NCBI GenBank assembly: GCA_036244855.1
Contig: BQKZ01000015.1
Span: 148,784 to 212,783, forward strand
Length of the DNA: 64,000 nt
Direction: 5' to 3'
Origin: Temnopleurus reevesii
Lineage: Eukaryota > Echinodermata > Echinoidea > Temnopleuroida > Temnopleuridae
Part shown: positions 12,517 through 26,000 of the stretch, piece after piece
Numbering within the stretch: the stretch's first letter is position 1
Layout: the number at the start of each line of letters is the position of its first letter
Program-made: the position numbers and the translations under genes
Notes under the pieces: generated by a model
Told to the model about the DNA's origin: nothing
The model's database searches: none
The model's input: the letters and a program-made list of their open reading frames with translations, nothing else

Positions 12517-15500
12517 AAGCAGAATTGTATCTTATTCGTTTTTAATTTACCACTATTAAACGGTCTTGCAATGTCATTAAATTCGCGGGTCGTATGAAAT
12601 GTCTCTTCCCAACCTGTTTTTCTTGGGAAACTTTAATTAAATCGTTAAGGAAACCATTTTCCTCTCTCCCATTATCATTTCCCATAAGATTTGAACGATC
12701 GGGAAGCTGATTGGTGCAAAATTAAAAGATAACACGTGAAATTCGAATTTGATTTCTTGTGCGATTACCTAGGCTTCAGTCTTTGCTCGACCTCTTTTAT
12801 ATACAATGCCATCCTAATTAACAACATACAATACATAATTAAGGTAATTGCCTTGCCATCTTCTTGAGAGCATTTGTATCATGCGTATAGACATTGTCAA
12901 AGTGTTCCTATAATCATATTTCTTTAGTATAACACATTATATAGTGAAACATTACTTCCGATATCAAACAATGACCCATCGCTACCACGAAGACATCGTA
13001 AGCATGGTAAGAGAACCGGTGAATTGGAAGCCCATTTTCATGAAAAGCAAATTAACTTCAAGTCACTGTCTTACGCATCATATAACATTCTATAAACAAG
13101 CAAGATTATAACATCGAGCAGACAACATCCAAGTTTAATTACATCGACAAGATATCGTAACTTTGTTTAGGTTTGATCAAGATTCGACGATTTAAACAAA
13201 CGGTTGTCATTTTGACAGGTTAAAAGCACATCCGTCTTCCGGAATGTATGGGTTAAGACAACGTTTGGAAATTAAGCTCTCGGACAAAATAATACGATCG
13301 GCATCGTGTCTAATCTCAAGAATTATATGATGAAGAGCACGAATGGTAATGAAGAGATAATTGGGATGATTGACTTTGCAGACAATATGATATAAACGAC
13401 CAGAAAGAAAATATTAATATAAACACATTGGAAAATCGGTTCGTATCTAAAGATAAATGCGTCAAATATTATGGGTAACTATATAAACTATTGTGTGCAT
13501 TATAAGCATTTAGAATTGAGCGTTAATTTTTATATGTTGTCATGACTGTGCTTGAGGTGTTTTGACAAATTTAATCTTCATGTATGTGTATGGCTGTTAA
13601 TGTAAATCTGCATATATTTATATGCGCAGTGATGGAAATTTGTTTGCGTGTTTGTGATATAAATAAGTTGACTTGTGCATAAAATCAGAATCTATCTCAC
13701 AGCAAATATTCGAATAATTAATACATAAATAGATTGCAGAATAAACAAATTAAAGGAAATTGACACAGATAACTTATCCACAATTCAAACATATAAAAGC
13801 GCAATGATATCAAATGATATAATTCAACAAAAACAAATGGAATATCAAAACACTATTAAACAAGAGTCAAGGTGTGAAAATTCTAGGTGGACAGTGAGTG
13901 TTTACATTGGCAACGCTCATAATATGACCATATTACCCAAGGGTCTGAACATTAGACATGGCGTACTTGAAAGTAGACCTATTATTCTCTATCAATTCAT
14001 TGGAGTTGTGCACAAGGTTTCATCCAGGATCTCATCCATAGTATTCGTCATCACGAGAATAAGGATTTGCTTACACGTGCATTCGACATTTAATTAGATG
14101 TTTTCTCCGCTTGACTTGATTAGGAATAGTATAATTCAAAGGCGGGGCAAAAATATGCAAGATATGGTAGACATCTGAGAGAACAAAATAACGATCGAAT
14201 GAACGAAGAATTGAACCAAAATTAATAAAGAGAACTGTTGTTAGCCTTCTGAAATATCTTGCCATACTGTGCTTTTGTGCCTGCATGTAGTTGCATCTAT
14301 TATTATGCTTGTGATGTGAAATCGTGCGAGTTACACACACACAATATGAGACAATTGTGCAGGAAAGTAAATTTGGTCTTATTTAGACATTATCATTGGT
14401 ATGACGTATATATGTTCTATGTCTTATGAAAAAAAATGAAACTATAGATAGTTCCGATTAGATATTTAGAATCCGTTCTTCGCTTTGTAGAAAAGGTACC
14501 AAAATAGGTTCCAGAAAAGTAAACAAAAAACATTCTTCACCTGATTCATATACGTAAACGTTGTTCTTTGAAAAGAATGATGTATTATTTTATTGCACTA
14601 CGTTTGGGTAGAACTGCACATTTATATCAATTGGAAACTATCCCTGGTTCAAAGTATACGATGAGACGTTACTTGACTAAATGAAAGACAAACCTAAAGC
14701 GTACTATTAACACCGCGATGTTGCTAAGATGTTTGAATGAACAAATTGGTACAGTCCTAAAATAGACAATTTAAACAATTGTGTTTAAAAAATATGTAGG
14801 ATAATCGAAAGGGGAGAGCAAATTCTGCTCGATAAACATTCCATGGATTGTGATAAAAGCTATTTCATTTCTTACCACTCCCTTGTTTATCAGACTGTAT
14901 CGAAGCTTCAACAATTGCGTTCCCAGGCGTAATAAGTTATTCATATCACAAATTTTGATGATCTTTGTTTGACAGTTCTTCCTGCATGTACTTGAAATAG
15001 TGACCTATATACTTTGTTTTTAGTTTACTAAAATGATTTACTTAATTTATTACTTAAGTGCATTCAGCGGACCCGATATTTCACAATAATCTATAATGCT
15101 TTTTTTGTTGTTGTTGTTGTTGAGTTTGTTTTGTCTTCCGGAATGAACCGGCACGAATCTGTGAGGCGGAAGGGCACACCCCGGTAAAAAAAAAACTAGA
15201 CAAGGAATAATACTTAAAAGGGCGAGATAAATTGTAATTTTTTTATTGCTTAACTTGTCAGCTCTTAGGCCCTGGGTTTGATGAAATATGTAAAAATTTC
15301 CCCTTTTTTTTTTAGAGTATCAGAAACTATTGTTGCGTTTTAGTGTAGAGTTTGCACCTATGTTCAATTTCAATGCACCTAAGCTACATTGAAAATGTAT
15401 ACACACTACTATATGGACTGCACGTATCAATTCAAAAAGTGGAATCTGCAGGTACCCCCTNCCTGTTGGATACCTCGGTTGCTGATAGGATGAAAGCTAA

Positions 15501-16037
15501 TGTAAAACAGTTGTTATCCTAAAGTCACGTTCACAAGTTCAACCATTTATTTTCTGATTCATTTTATTCATGTTGTCACTGATATGGCTCTGCTGCTCTC
15601 CTGCATCGTGTGTGTTTCAAAAGTCAATAAATCCGGCATTGACAATATTCAGGATCCGAAGCTCGAGAAGCACATACAATACATTGTATCTTGTTTTCAA
15701 ATTTGCCAATTTTTCATAATCGATCCAGATATTCTTTTAGAATTATTTCTAAATTTGTTTATGTCTCATATTATTTCTTTCTAGCAGGCATTTGGAGGGA
15801 TGATATTTGACCGTCCAACGATGTTTAACCAATATGTCTTAGAGTGTAGTATATTGGACCAAGACCTGTGTTTTATTAACATGATTAAGAAGACAATGAA
15901 ATACAAAGCAGAACAATCTTTCAACCAAGTAAAATTGCGGCAAAATAAGTGGACTTTGAAAATCGTCCTCATCTGATTTCTACGGAGACGGTTACTCTAC
16001 CTTGAATTCTTGTGTTATTGTTCAGACGAGACTCAGT
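12517..16037. other. 3.5 kb segment present in only one of the two arrangements
   Basis: This lies between A' and B' and has no counterpart between A and B. It holds no coding frame I recognise. A TTG microsatellite lies at about 15105-15121, and there is a single n at 15461. Its ends show no terminal inverted repeat, no obvious target duplication and no poly-A, so a simple transposon insertion is not evident. It begins GTAAG-like and ends in AG, but block A keeps the GT, so exact intron loss does not explain the difference. Confidence 0.6.
15461..15461. other. Single-n contig join
   Basis: An isolated n follows a CCCCCT run. I see no duplicated sequence on its two sides. Confidence 0.8.
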
Positions 16038-17203
16038 TTTATGCAGAAACATGAGAAAGAAGTGATGGACAACCGACTGACCGTTCACACGTGTATTTCG
16101 ACTGAGCTGAGTAGAAATTATATTTAGGTGCTCATTTTCTCGCTGAACATCGTATCGTTTCATCCGAACAGTTACACGATTTACACTATTTCCGTAAACT
16201 GAAGTCGAACGCCAAATCAATGCTCCTTTGTAATGCTATTCAATTCATAACTGGCGTGCGATTGTTGTGTCGGCACTGATGAATACACGGCGTACGGATA
16301 TATTATTCATAAACCCCTTTATTTTACGGAAATAGTTTATATCGTGTCACCTGTAGCCATACCTTTCCCGTATAGATCTAGTATTGTTAAACATTAGAAC
16401 ACGCGACAAAAATACTGCGTCATCAGAATTCCATGTCTACGGTATACATACATGACAAAGGGACGATTAATAAAGAAGGATGAATCCTAGATGATAATAT
16501 ACACCTATAAGAAAGGTATCATATATCACTACTAATCAGACTGGATGAAGCTCTAAAATAAATTCAGGAAAGTGTAAATTTCCCGATATTTTAGAACAGG
16601 TTTTCGTCTGCTATCACATTACAAGGGGGATGACATTTTGTTCTGAACAGATATTTCGACGTGGTCCATTGATATAATTTTCTGTGGCAAGGAAAATATT
16701 CATTAAACTGTAAAATAGTTCAATCTTTGGCAAATAAATTATGTTGGGAAAATGCGTGATAGATGTCCAATATTTTATTACGACTTATAAATAATAATTC
16801 AGCCTTCAAATCATCTGTTTATACTAAAGAAATGTGCTTTAAGTGGACTTGCCTGGCATAACAGAATTTCCTTTATTCAACAAGTCTTCCAGGTATTGTA
16901 TTCTATTGTTTAAGTACAAGCAGAAAAGTAGCGTTTTGCCAAAGACCCTATATAAACACGAATGCATGAGTTCAAAAGGCCACCCTGTACCGCAGATTTT
17001 TTTTTCGTTCTGGTCTTCATCTGATTGTATAACGCTATAGAAAGTGAGATACAATGGTTTAAATAGCCAACCGATAATACAGATTCATTTCTTTCATTTG
17101 TTTTGTTACAAGGAAACTTGGACTCTACTCCGCAAAAACGTCATTACTCCGCAAAAACGTCACGCCCATGCCAATAAAACACAATTCTAATGAACAAAAC
17201 TTT
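16038..17203 (+). repeat. Duplicated block B' (second version of 10292-11457)
   Basis: Near-identical to block B with no indels. It includes the Y repeat at 16186-16346. It stops at aaaacttt, exactly where the gap starts. Confidence 0.95.
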
Positions 17204-17723
17204 NNNNNNNNNNNNNNNNNNNNNNNNNNNNNNNNNNNNNNNNNNNNNNNNNNNNNNNNNNNNNNNNNNNNNNNNNNNNNNNNNNNNNNNNNNNNNNNNN
17301 NNNNNNNNNNNNNNNNNNNNNNNNNNNNNNNNNNNNNNNNNNNNNNNNNNNNNNNNNNNNNNNNNNNNNNNNNNNNNNNNNNNNNNNNNNNNNNNNNNNN
17401 NNNNNNNNNNNNNNNNNNNNNNNNNNNNNNNNNNNNNNNNNNNNNNNNNNNNNNNNNNNNNNNNNNNNNNNNNNNNNNNNNNNNNNNNNNNNNNNNNNNN
17501 NNNNNNNNNNNNNNNNNNNNNNNNNNNNNNNNNNNNNNNNNNNNNNNNNNNNNNNNNNNNNNNNNNNNNNNNNNNNNNNNNNNNNNNNNNNNNNNNNNNN
17601 NNNNNNNNNNNNNNNNNNNNNNNNNNNNNNNNNNNNNNNNNNNNNNNNNNNNNNNNNNNNNNNNNNNNNNNNNNNNNNNNNNNNNNNNNNNNNNNNNNNN
17701 NNNNNNNNNNNNNNNNNNNNNNN
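17204..17723. other. Assembly gap of 520 n
   Basis: A run of n from 17204 to 17723. Apparent reading frames across it are artefacts of undetermined bases. By homology the left part of the gap should resemble 11458-11884. Confidence 0.99.
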
Positions 17724-19261
17724 CATTGCATGCTTATCCGATGTGGAGACATAGAAGCTCCCATTTATATGGGAATTAAGTCTGTCTGTGGGGAGATCAA
17801 TTGGAATACTTATTATGTTACGACTGAATATATTTTGCATGATTAACCAATATTAAATGACTTGCGTATAATCTCCATAATTAGACCAAAATATAAACCT
17901 ATAAAAGGAGCAATAAACGCGAATATACAAAATTAAATGATATACAATCGATATATTTTCATTAATCTGTTAAACCTTTTCTGTATCAAGTCTCTGTGGC
18001 GAAAGGTTCTACACAATCTACACAAGAATACATAATTCACAAACTTTTAACGCATAATTATACAATGAAAAACAAAGGCAAATTGTTTAAGAATTCCGTT
18101 AAAGATTGAATACACTTATTTTCATGTTTAAACATGTTAGAGGTAGATTCGCGAATAATTGGATACAGAACGTGTCAGAAAACACACATTGGTGTCAGTA
18201 TTGCAATGTGAAGGGCTGGCGACAGACTGCCCAATATTACACTGTAGAGGAAACAAATTTGCGGTCTTTACCAGTAGAGTCAACAACGAACTATTGGGGT
18301 GTGCACCGTCGGCCTGACTTATTGAATTATTCCCTTCCCCTTCGGTCTGTTGATCCTCATAATTACGCATGCGCTGTAGCTCATGGGCAAAAACCTTTTT
18401 ATTCTATCATTGTCACCTCTTTATCATCACCCCCATGCTCTATTATCAATGCTCCCTATTTAGTTCACTATGCAAACTTGTTTTGAAGATCACTTTACAT
18501 GTCATTATAATGGTTGCTTTGTATGCAATAATAACTTGCTATCTACTAAAGATATTCCATAGAGACAGAAGCTTCGATCCCATCGAGAAAATTACCGACG
18601 ATCTCTGATATTGTTGCTCTTAACTGTCAGTAGGATAACATCGACATGGTTTGATATGATGTTAATCTAATTATGTATGCGAAGTGCCAAAAGAAGAGAA
18701 ACAAAGTTGTTGACGTCAGAAGAAAAAACGAGAGTGTTGTTACTATCTTAATAAAATGTTATTTTCTGCATTTTGCTCACTGAATTTAGGATTAATGAGT
18801 GGAATCTTAAGATATTACTCCTAGAAGTATATTACAATGATAGTGGAATTCTTGCTGATGGCGGCATGCAGGAAAATAGACACAGCTGTATGTTGATAAC
18901 CCAGAGAGAAAGTCAACGAATCTTTAGGGGCTTGCGGTGATGAAAGTGTTAACCACAGTTGGTGCCAAGTTAGCGGAGGAAGATATCCTCATAAATTTAC
19001 ATATAACGCCTGATCGTGCTCGAGTTGTCTGCAGATCGCGTAGAGATCATGTAAATAGGTTTGATTGTCATACACCCTTCCAGTATGGTTTGATTGTGAT
19101 TGATTCATTGACCGATGTAATGCGCTCTCATGTGTTTGGAATAACCTGCATTTTGAAAGAAATTAATTCATTGTGAGTCTGTCATTAGCATATCATATGC
19201 CCCTAAGGGTTAACGCGATCTGTTTTGCAGGTTTGTAACCAGGGAGGGGTGTGGACGCCAA

Positions 19262-19278
19262 CCCCCCCCCCCCCCCCC
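19262..19278. repeat. Poly-C tract (C17)
   Basis: Seventeen consecutive C residues. True length is likely unreliable. Confidence 0.9.
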
Positions 19279-19803
19279 ACTTGTCTGCGGGTACCGCACC
19301 AACAACAAAAAGTGTCCGCCTCAAAAGTGGAGAATCATAACTGGCCAAAAAGGTCCTCTTTTAAAAATATGTACACCCAGCTTTAAATAAGAAGTAAGAC
19401 TGTGGAGCCATACAATGATAAAGATTTTTTTTAATGTCATTGAGGTGTTTACGGTGCTAATATACGAATTACTTTCTTGATATCGTGAACACGATTATAA
19501 TCTGCTCCCCTCAATATGAAATAAAAATCGCATAAATTGATATTTGATTGCCTTTCTCAATTTCAGCGCAAGGTAGTCCCCGAACTTTGATTGGAAAATT
19601 TAAATCGTGTGGGAGGCATGGTCTCTGTAACTTAGCCTGATTGCAATATAATGAGGGTTGTAAGGTTATAAATCTGACTCAAAATTCCATTGATATACTG
19701 AAAGTGCAGTCAATTTAATCAAGCGCGCCATGTTTTGTTACTTTTCGGCCCGAAGAGACGACTACAAGGCTGAGAATATGTCTGGGGAAAGATTTATTGT
19801 TTA

Positions 19804-19827
19804 CCCCCCCCCCCCCCCCCCCCCCCA
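19804..19827. repeat. Poly-C tract (C24)
   Basis: Twenty-four consecutive C residues. It makes an artificial proline run in one reading frame. Confidence 0.9.
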
Positions 19828-20878
19828 TTTCAATTACTGTGAACAGAAGGGACAAGCTAAACAACCTCCATTCAAGCTAGATCGACACAAAAGAGATTTT
19901 CATTCCTCTTATTATGCGGAGAATGTTGAACAGTCCTCTGTCCCTTATACTCATTATGCATATTAATTGATTAAATGAGAAAATACATTAGAACAAGCAA
20001 CTAAAATTATTCTTGTTTATTTTCAAATTATACTTGTTCCCTAGTTACGAGTATAGGTTTTGCAAGTCTACCAATCATTCATCTACGTCCGAAATATCTG
20101 AAATATTCTATGCACAGTTGATGACGGTTGAGGTCGGTTTACTAATATATTCAAATTTATGTGCGTTTCTTGCCAACGAACGTGGATACATGGTATTAAA
20201 CCGGTCGATAACAATAAGACTACGATTTTAGGAATCCAGTTTGCATACATCACATGTTACTATGTCGGGTAAGTATCACGCAAGCTTTAGGGTTGTCAAG
20301 TACAACACTTGTGTGAGAGTTTTTGCATAAAATTTGCATCTATTAGTAAAAGCCGCTTATTACATTTGTTTATAAACATATAGAAGAAGCATGTATACCT
20401 GTATAGATATATTCGAATGAATAAAAGAAATGAATACATTTGCGCTTAAAAGCCACCATTTAATATAGTTTTTCCTGAATATCGAGTTCCTATAGTTTTC
20501 AAAGTTTTGAACAGGCATGGTCACGTCTAGTGAATTAGATTAAAGTGAGCTGAAGTAATTGCTTTAAATGCATGAAGATATAAGTGCATGAAGTTCGAGG
20601 ACATTTCTTGAATCAATTTCACCATTTTAGTTTGAATGTCAAGGTGAATTGTGTAACAATGCTCGTCTTGTCAGTCTATATAATGGTCGATCACATCAGA
20701 GTTGTTTTCGCGTGCGTAAAATGCATGATGTTATGATTGACGGTTGAGTCTTCATACCATACTGATTATAAATTATGTGCGAGAGACGGATCCCCTCATT
20801 ATTGTCTTGAAACAGGGAATATACTGTATATATTTTGGTCTAGCAATAAGTTCCCTATTTCCCTGCTCATAAAATAAA

Positions 20879-20974
20879 GAAGATTCACTACCATCATTTT
20901 ATCTTTATATCTTATTGTATTCTTGANGAAGATTCACTACCATCATTTTATCTTTATATCTTATTGTATTCTTG
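20879..20974 (+). repeat. 47-bp direct repeat flanking a single n
   Basis: Bases 20879-20925 are repeated exactly at 20928-20974, with only an and an n (20927) between. This is the signature of two overlapping contig ends that were abutted instead of merged, so one copy is probably artificial. Confidence 0.9.
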
Positions 20975-22778
20975 CAATATGGAATAACCTATCGAGATGT
21001 TATTTTCCTTCTTCGTAGAATTGATCACAAATGAAATAATGCGTCCAATGGTATAAAAGCTACATTTGTTTCATAACAAGAAATCATTTTAAGATGATAT
21101 AGGATTTCCCGGCCAAAATCGGAATAATAGCATTGGATTTAATTTTCTTTTATTTCAAATTCGTCATATTCCGTGAACTCGGAGATATCCCTGGTTTAAA
21201 TTAACTTTTCTTGCTTATGAATTCATGATGTTTTCATTTGAATGCGTGATAGTTTCATTCTAATTGATGATAATTTGCATTTTTTAGTGAAGCGGTCGTT
21301 CCATTAAGCACAAATCCGTTCTCCGTTCTCTCGGCAGCATGACTTTATCATTCGAATTCATTTCTAGTATATCAAATTAGCACATTTTGCATTTTAATTT
21401 GCTCTAGGGCGTTTTCAGTGCTCATGATATTTTCTCTTTATTTGTTTATTCTCTTTTATCTACAATATTCTTGTTATTTACTTTGTATACAATCTTTGAT
21501 CAATTTACTTCTCTCTTTATTTTTCATATGAATTCATGCCATACAATGGTTGATCAATGCAAGGAATTCCAATGATGATCAACTTAAGAATGATATTAAT
21601 CTTACTTATCAATTATTCTAAGCACATAAAATGAAAGTAATGAAAATGATGTCTATATATCTGTCTATATTTTGATTCGTCTGATCTATATTCATCGCGG
21701 GTGACGGGGAAGGAAAGGGTTACATAACATGAGTGGGGCTTGGAACATGAGTCTGTAAAATTGAGTCTTTAGCCATCAATCTGCTGTCGGTCCAAAACTC
21801 TGCAAAGGAGCTAATTTTCTGAAAATTTCCCTATATTGTACACTCACCATGCATTCCCCTGTATTACTTCCCTGCATTCTTAACTTGAATGATATCTTTC
21901 AGAAAAAGAATTCCAGCCGCTAAATTCAAAAGCTAGAAATGACGCTTCGATGATCATTCACTATTTTGAATGCTAACTGACTCGTTTCTCAATCGAATGA
22001 AAAAACCTCACAAATATTCGACAAACGTCGCAAATGTGATGAAAAAATAACAAAATTGAATGACAATTTGCACGGCAAAAACGATCTACGCTAATTCAAA
22101 TGCAAAAAGTATTGATTCAAATGAAAATCCTCTGAATTTGGCCGGAAAATCCTATATTACAATGAACTGTTTCTAGAATTCATAGGAGAATCCTTTGATT
22201 TGAAATGTAATCTTCAATGTTATTATTTCACATGGTGTTTGGTGATTCGATAATCCGCATAGTTTGAATTGTGTGGTGGGACATTGTAGATGAAACAGGA
22301 ACGAAAGGTTAACCATTGCGTACTCCTTACGTGTTTACAAGCACTTGTAAGACCCGTCCCTGGGTCATATTCAAGTCCCGTCCACTTGGGGCTGAGATGA
22401 ATTGTTTGTTTTTAATTTTCTTGACTCAAGTGCCCGCATGGCCTTGCATTTCAACTTACACGTTCAGCATGTATCCTAAGAAAAGCGTCCTAGTATACAA
22501 CCTATGAGTAATCTTTCTGGGAATTGAAGATATATTTTACGAGACTAAAATTTCTGAACGATGCTAAATGAAACAAAACAAAATACAAACGGCATCGACC
22601 GATTTTATATGCGCATAGAAGACCTAATTGACACTCTTGAAGGGTTGGGCAACTTTCTTTCTACACAACTTTCTTCGCTTTCATTACAAAATATCAATTT
22701 GTATGTATCTTTTTAAATAAAAAGATAATATTTAAACGACCATTCGTAAACTATCTCTGTCGGTTGTGTGAACAGTAC

Positions 22779-23041
22779 ACACTGCAAAAACACTGGTGTT
22801 AAATTTAACACTAAACGGAATCTATAAAGGACCACACCAGAAATGTGTTAAAATAACACCAGTTTAAAATCAAATTAATATTATTAAACACCGCCTGGTG
22901 TCGTTCGGAGCATTAAACAACACCATTTGGTTTAGAAATGTATTAGATGGACTCTAAACTGGTTTATTCTAACACGTTTCTGCATGTGGTCCTATATACA
23001 TTCTGGCCGGTGTTAAATTTAACACAAACTTTTTGCAGTGT
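22779..23041. mobile_element. Foldback MITE with ACACTGCAAAAA ends
   Basis: The element is 263 bp. The left end reads ACACTGCAAAAAC and soon GGTGTTAAATTTAACAC; the right end is its inverse, finishing TTTTTGCAGTGT. Pairing continues inwards: the blocks around GGACCACACCAGAAATGTGTTA and ending CCAGTTT have inverted counterparts at about 22956-23000. Nearly the whole element can therefore fold into one long hairpin with a short central loop. It contains no coding sequence. A clear target-site duplication is not visible, so the superfamily is left open; the ends resemble short non-autonomous DNA transposons common in animal genomes. Confidence 0.85.
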
Positions 23042-26000
23042 ATGTTCCTCAGTGCAGTATAGTCTAGAACAGGATTGTGCTTAATTGTGTTAATATATAG
23101 GGCGTCAAATAAAAACTAATAAAATCTCTAATTTTCTTTATAAAAGTAATATATATTTGCCATGTCAATGCAAATCGAGAAAAACATATGGGCGTACTTA
23201 CTCTCGCTACTTTTTCTTGATTTATGTTTTCAAGGCATTCACATTTTCCCAACTTGCCATGGCATATAAGACGTCATCATTTTGGTTGGTAATTAAAACC
23301 TAACCTGAAGGACTGCATGCTTCTGTGATTGTTTCATGTTTTTTCTTCCCTCGCTTTTAAATTACTGCTCTGCATTTGGTCATTTTAACGACTCGAACTT
23401 CTGCAGGCTATAATAGCAATGCAAGCAAGAAGCTTCACAATCCATCCCTAGAGTATAGGGAATCGGAATATCAGTAACTTTATGGACATTAATATCATAT
23501 ACCCTTGCATTTTAACCATTTTCTTTCATCTAATGGTGGATGGGAAAAGAAGAAAGATTTCTCTAATTGATGTTTGAAAATATGGTCCCCGTAAGTCATT
23601 ATGACTTCATCACATGTCTGAGGATGAATAGGCGGCCAACTTACGCTCAAATCGCCTGGGGTAATATACAGTCGACGCCATGCAATATCAGCAACCAAAG
23701 AGTGTTTAGAAATATAATATCTTTATTTAGATGTTCAGACGAATGATTAAGTAAAGACTTTGGGGCTTCATTCTGCCGAGTTTGATTAAAGATTGACATT
23801 GAACTTAAGCAAGAATGCATATATCACAAATAAGGCTCGACACCCTCAGGACAAAAATCTGCCATGAAATATCACTATGATTCAGAAAATAAAACTATAT
23901 TTGAATATTTTAAACAGAGTCTCCACAGATATGAAACGGCTACATTGACCATTCTGCGTCAATAGCTTACCCTTTTAAAGGAATGACCTAAGATTTCTTT
24001 GAATTCTCTCCAATCTTGCAAAGAGTAACATATACGCGAAGCGTGTGATAGGCTATCAATGTGTCTCATTCGCTCACTTTAGATTGAAGAGGAATCGTTC
24101 TTGGGTTACCACCTTAACATTCTCTTCAAACCAACAATCAGGGTCCCGTGAAACTTGTGGCTGGATGTAAATTCAGTTACCGTTGACATCTAATCGATCT
24201 GCTACTTTCTAGGCTAAAGGGGTAAGACGTCACAGAAGTAGATCATGAAACTTGTTTCCATTACTACTTTTAGGGTCATCATGTTACCAATAACCCAATT
24301 GAATGACTTGCTTACATCGAGTACCAGTAGCATTTCAGTGAGATATTATAAAGGCCTACAGATTTAAAAAGTAGACAGACAATTTTACGTATTTTTACTC
24401 ACTTTTGCTGTTCATTTTCTTCATTACTTTTATTTGTATAGCTTGTGATATTCATATCTTGAATGATTTTTAAACTACGAATACGTATTAAGATAATTCT
24501 GCGGGATGCACTTCCTTTGAAGTTTAGTTTATCAAGAATTTTTGTTGATATAATTCAATAATAAAATAAAATATATTACACATAACTTTACAGGATAAAA
24601 TCCATGCGAGTCCAGAATTTTATTTACAATTTGGTCTTAAACATAACAAGTTCAGTTCTAAAAAAAAAAGTAAGGAAAGATTTCCTCCCTCTTTTACTTC
24701 AATGATTTAAATACAGAGGAAATGTTTGGAATATTTTTGCCTCATGAGTGTTACCTAGAAAATAAATTGGAATTGGCTTGACCCACAAGAATATTGAAAA
24801 GTCTCCTGAAATAATCCCCACGAGATAAAAACACCCACGTCATTTTCTGTCTGTACATAAAAGAGCAATCTGAATAAGGGAGCAATACTAGTTTTAATCA
24901 GTCTCTCTAATTGCACGCTGAAATAGCAAATTTATTTGAAAAGCTAGCATGAACAACTCATCTTGTCTATGACTTAGGTCGAAGAAGTTTTTATGGCTCT
25001 TGTATGTGCAGACTGCAGCTCGGGTATGGCCTCATTTTAGACGTGCTTTCAGGGGTAGACATTAACATATCATTTTCTAAGATGGAGAAATCCGAAACGG
25101 TGGATGGCATTCGCATAAATAACACTTACTGTGAGATGGGTTTGCAAACTGTTTAGAAAGAACACAGTGATTGGTTTTTAGTCTGTTTGGTGAAAGGTGT
25201 AGGGTTGCAAACATTGTGGCAAATTGTACAAGATGTCACATTTAGATCAGGATTTCTCATTTAGGGGAAAGGGATTTGTTTTGTAATCTTCCACCAGTTT
25301 GACCGGAATACATTATAATTCAGTGTCAAATGAAATCACTTACAATTCTAAAATGGATATTGTATATTAGTATGTCAGAACGGATGCTTATCTAGCTCCT
25401 AATCGAATCCAAAATCTGAAAAGGAAGTATACTTGTGCTTTTTTATTATAGAGCTTTAAAATAATTGAGAGAAATTCCACAATCCATGCAATTATCGTGA
25501 ATAACGAAGGATCTAGTAAATCACATTAACGGGCTTCATGTGCTTCTTAAACCGCTAATATATAAATGATGGCATTATGGCAAAATACCCATTCGCTTTG
25601 AATAGGTTTTTTTTTTTTTTTTTTTTTTTTTAAGTGAATGAGGAATCGTCAGAAATCTTGCCACAGCGCTTTTGATCTTGGCGGAATTATCTTCCGCTTA
25701 AAATCTTTATTCAAGTGGATTTCCAATTTTCTGATTTTCTTATTAAGAAAAATGTAATATCCTGGTTGCGAATTGAATGAAGAGTCATTATCCAACAAAC
25801 TCTCAACGGCCGTTTAGATAAGGGTTGCAATTCTAAAGACCTCAGATTTTTTAAAAGATAATTCTATCCTAAGGAGTGGATTAACCCTTATACGTCTGCC
25901 TGAATATACTTGGATCTCCTCTGGGCCAATCCAATAAGATACTTCAACGAGATGAATAATGGAAATTTAGTTCACCAGCGCAGCATGCCCATACTATGAA

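Larger units (their letters stand above)
17724..22778. other. Non-coding, no gene recognised
   Basis: Several 60-126 codon frames are present (for example 18106-18486 plus, 18937-19176 plus, 19730-19966 plus), but none shows a known motif or splice-site support, and one crosses a C24 tract. C runs lie at 19262-19278 and 19804-19827. A join with duplicated flanks is at 20927. Confidence 0.6.

Noticed and set aside
12510..16040. Intron presence/absence between A-B and A'-B'
   Set aside because: Splice-like GTAAG and AG edges exist, but block A retains the GT after CAG and there is no coding sequence on either side.
17144..17846. Four long frames of over 200 codons
   Set aside because: They run across the n gap and contain almost only undetermined residues.
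18106..18486. 126-codon frame as a gene
   Set aside because: No recognisable motif, and an overlapping minus-strand frame is equally long-lived; no splice or promoter support.
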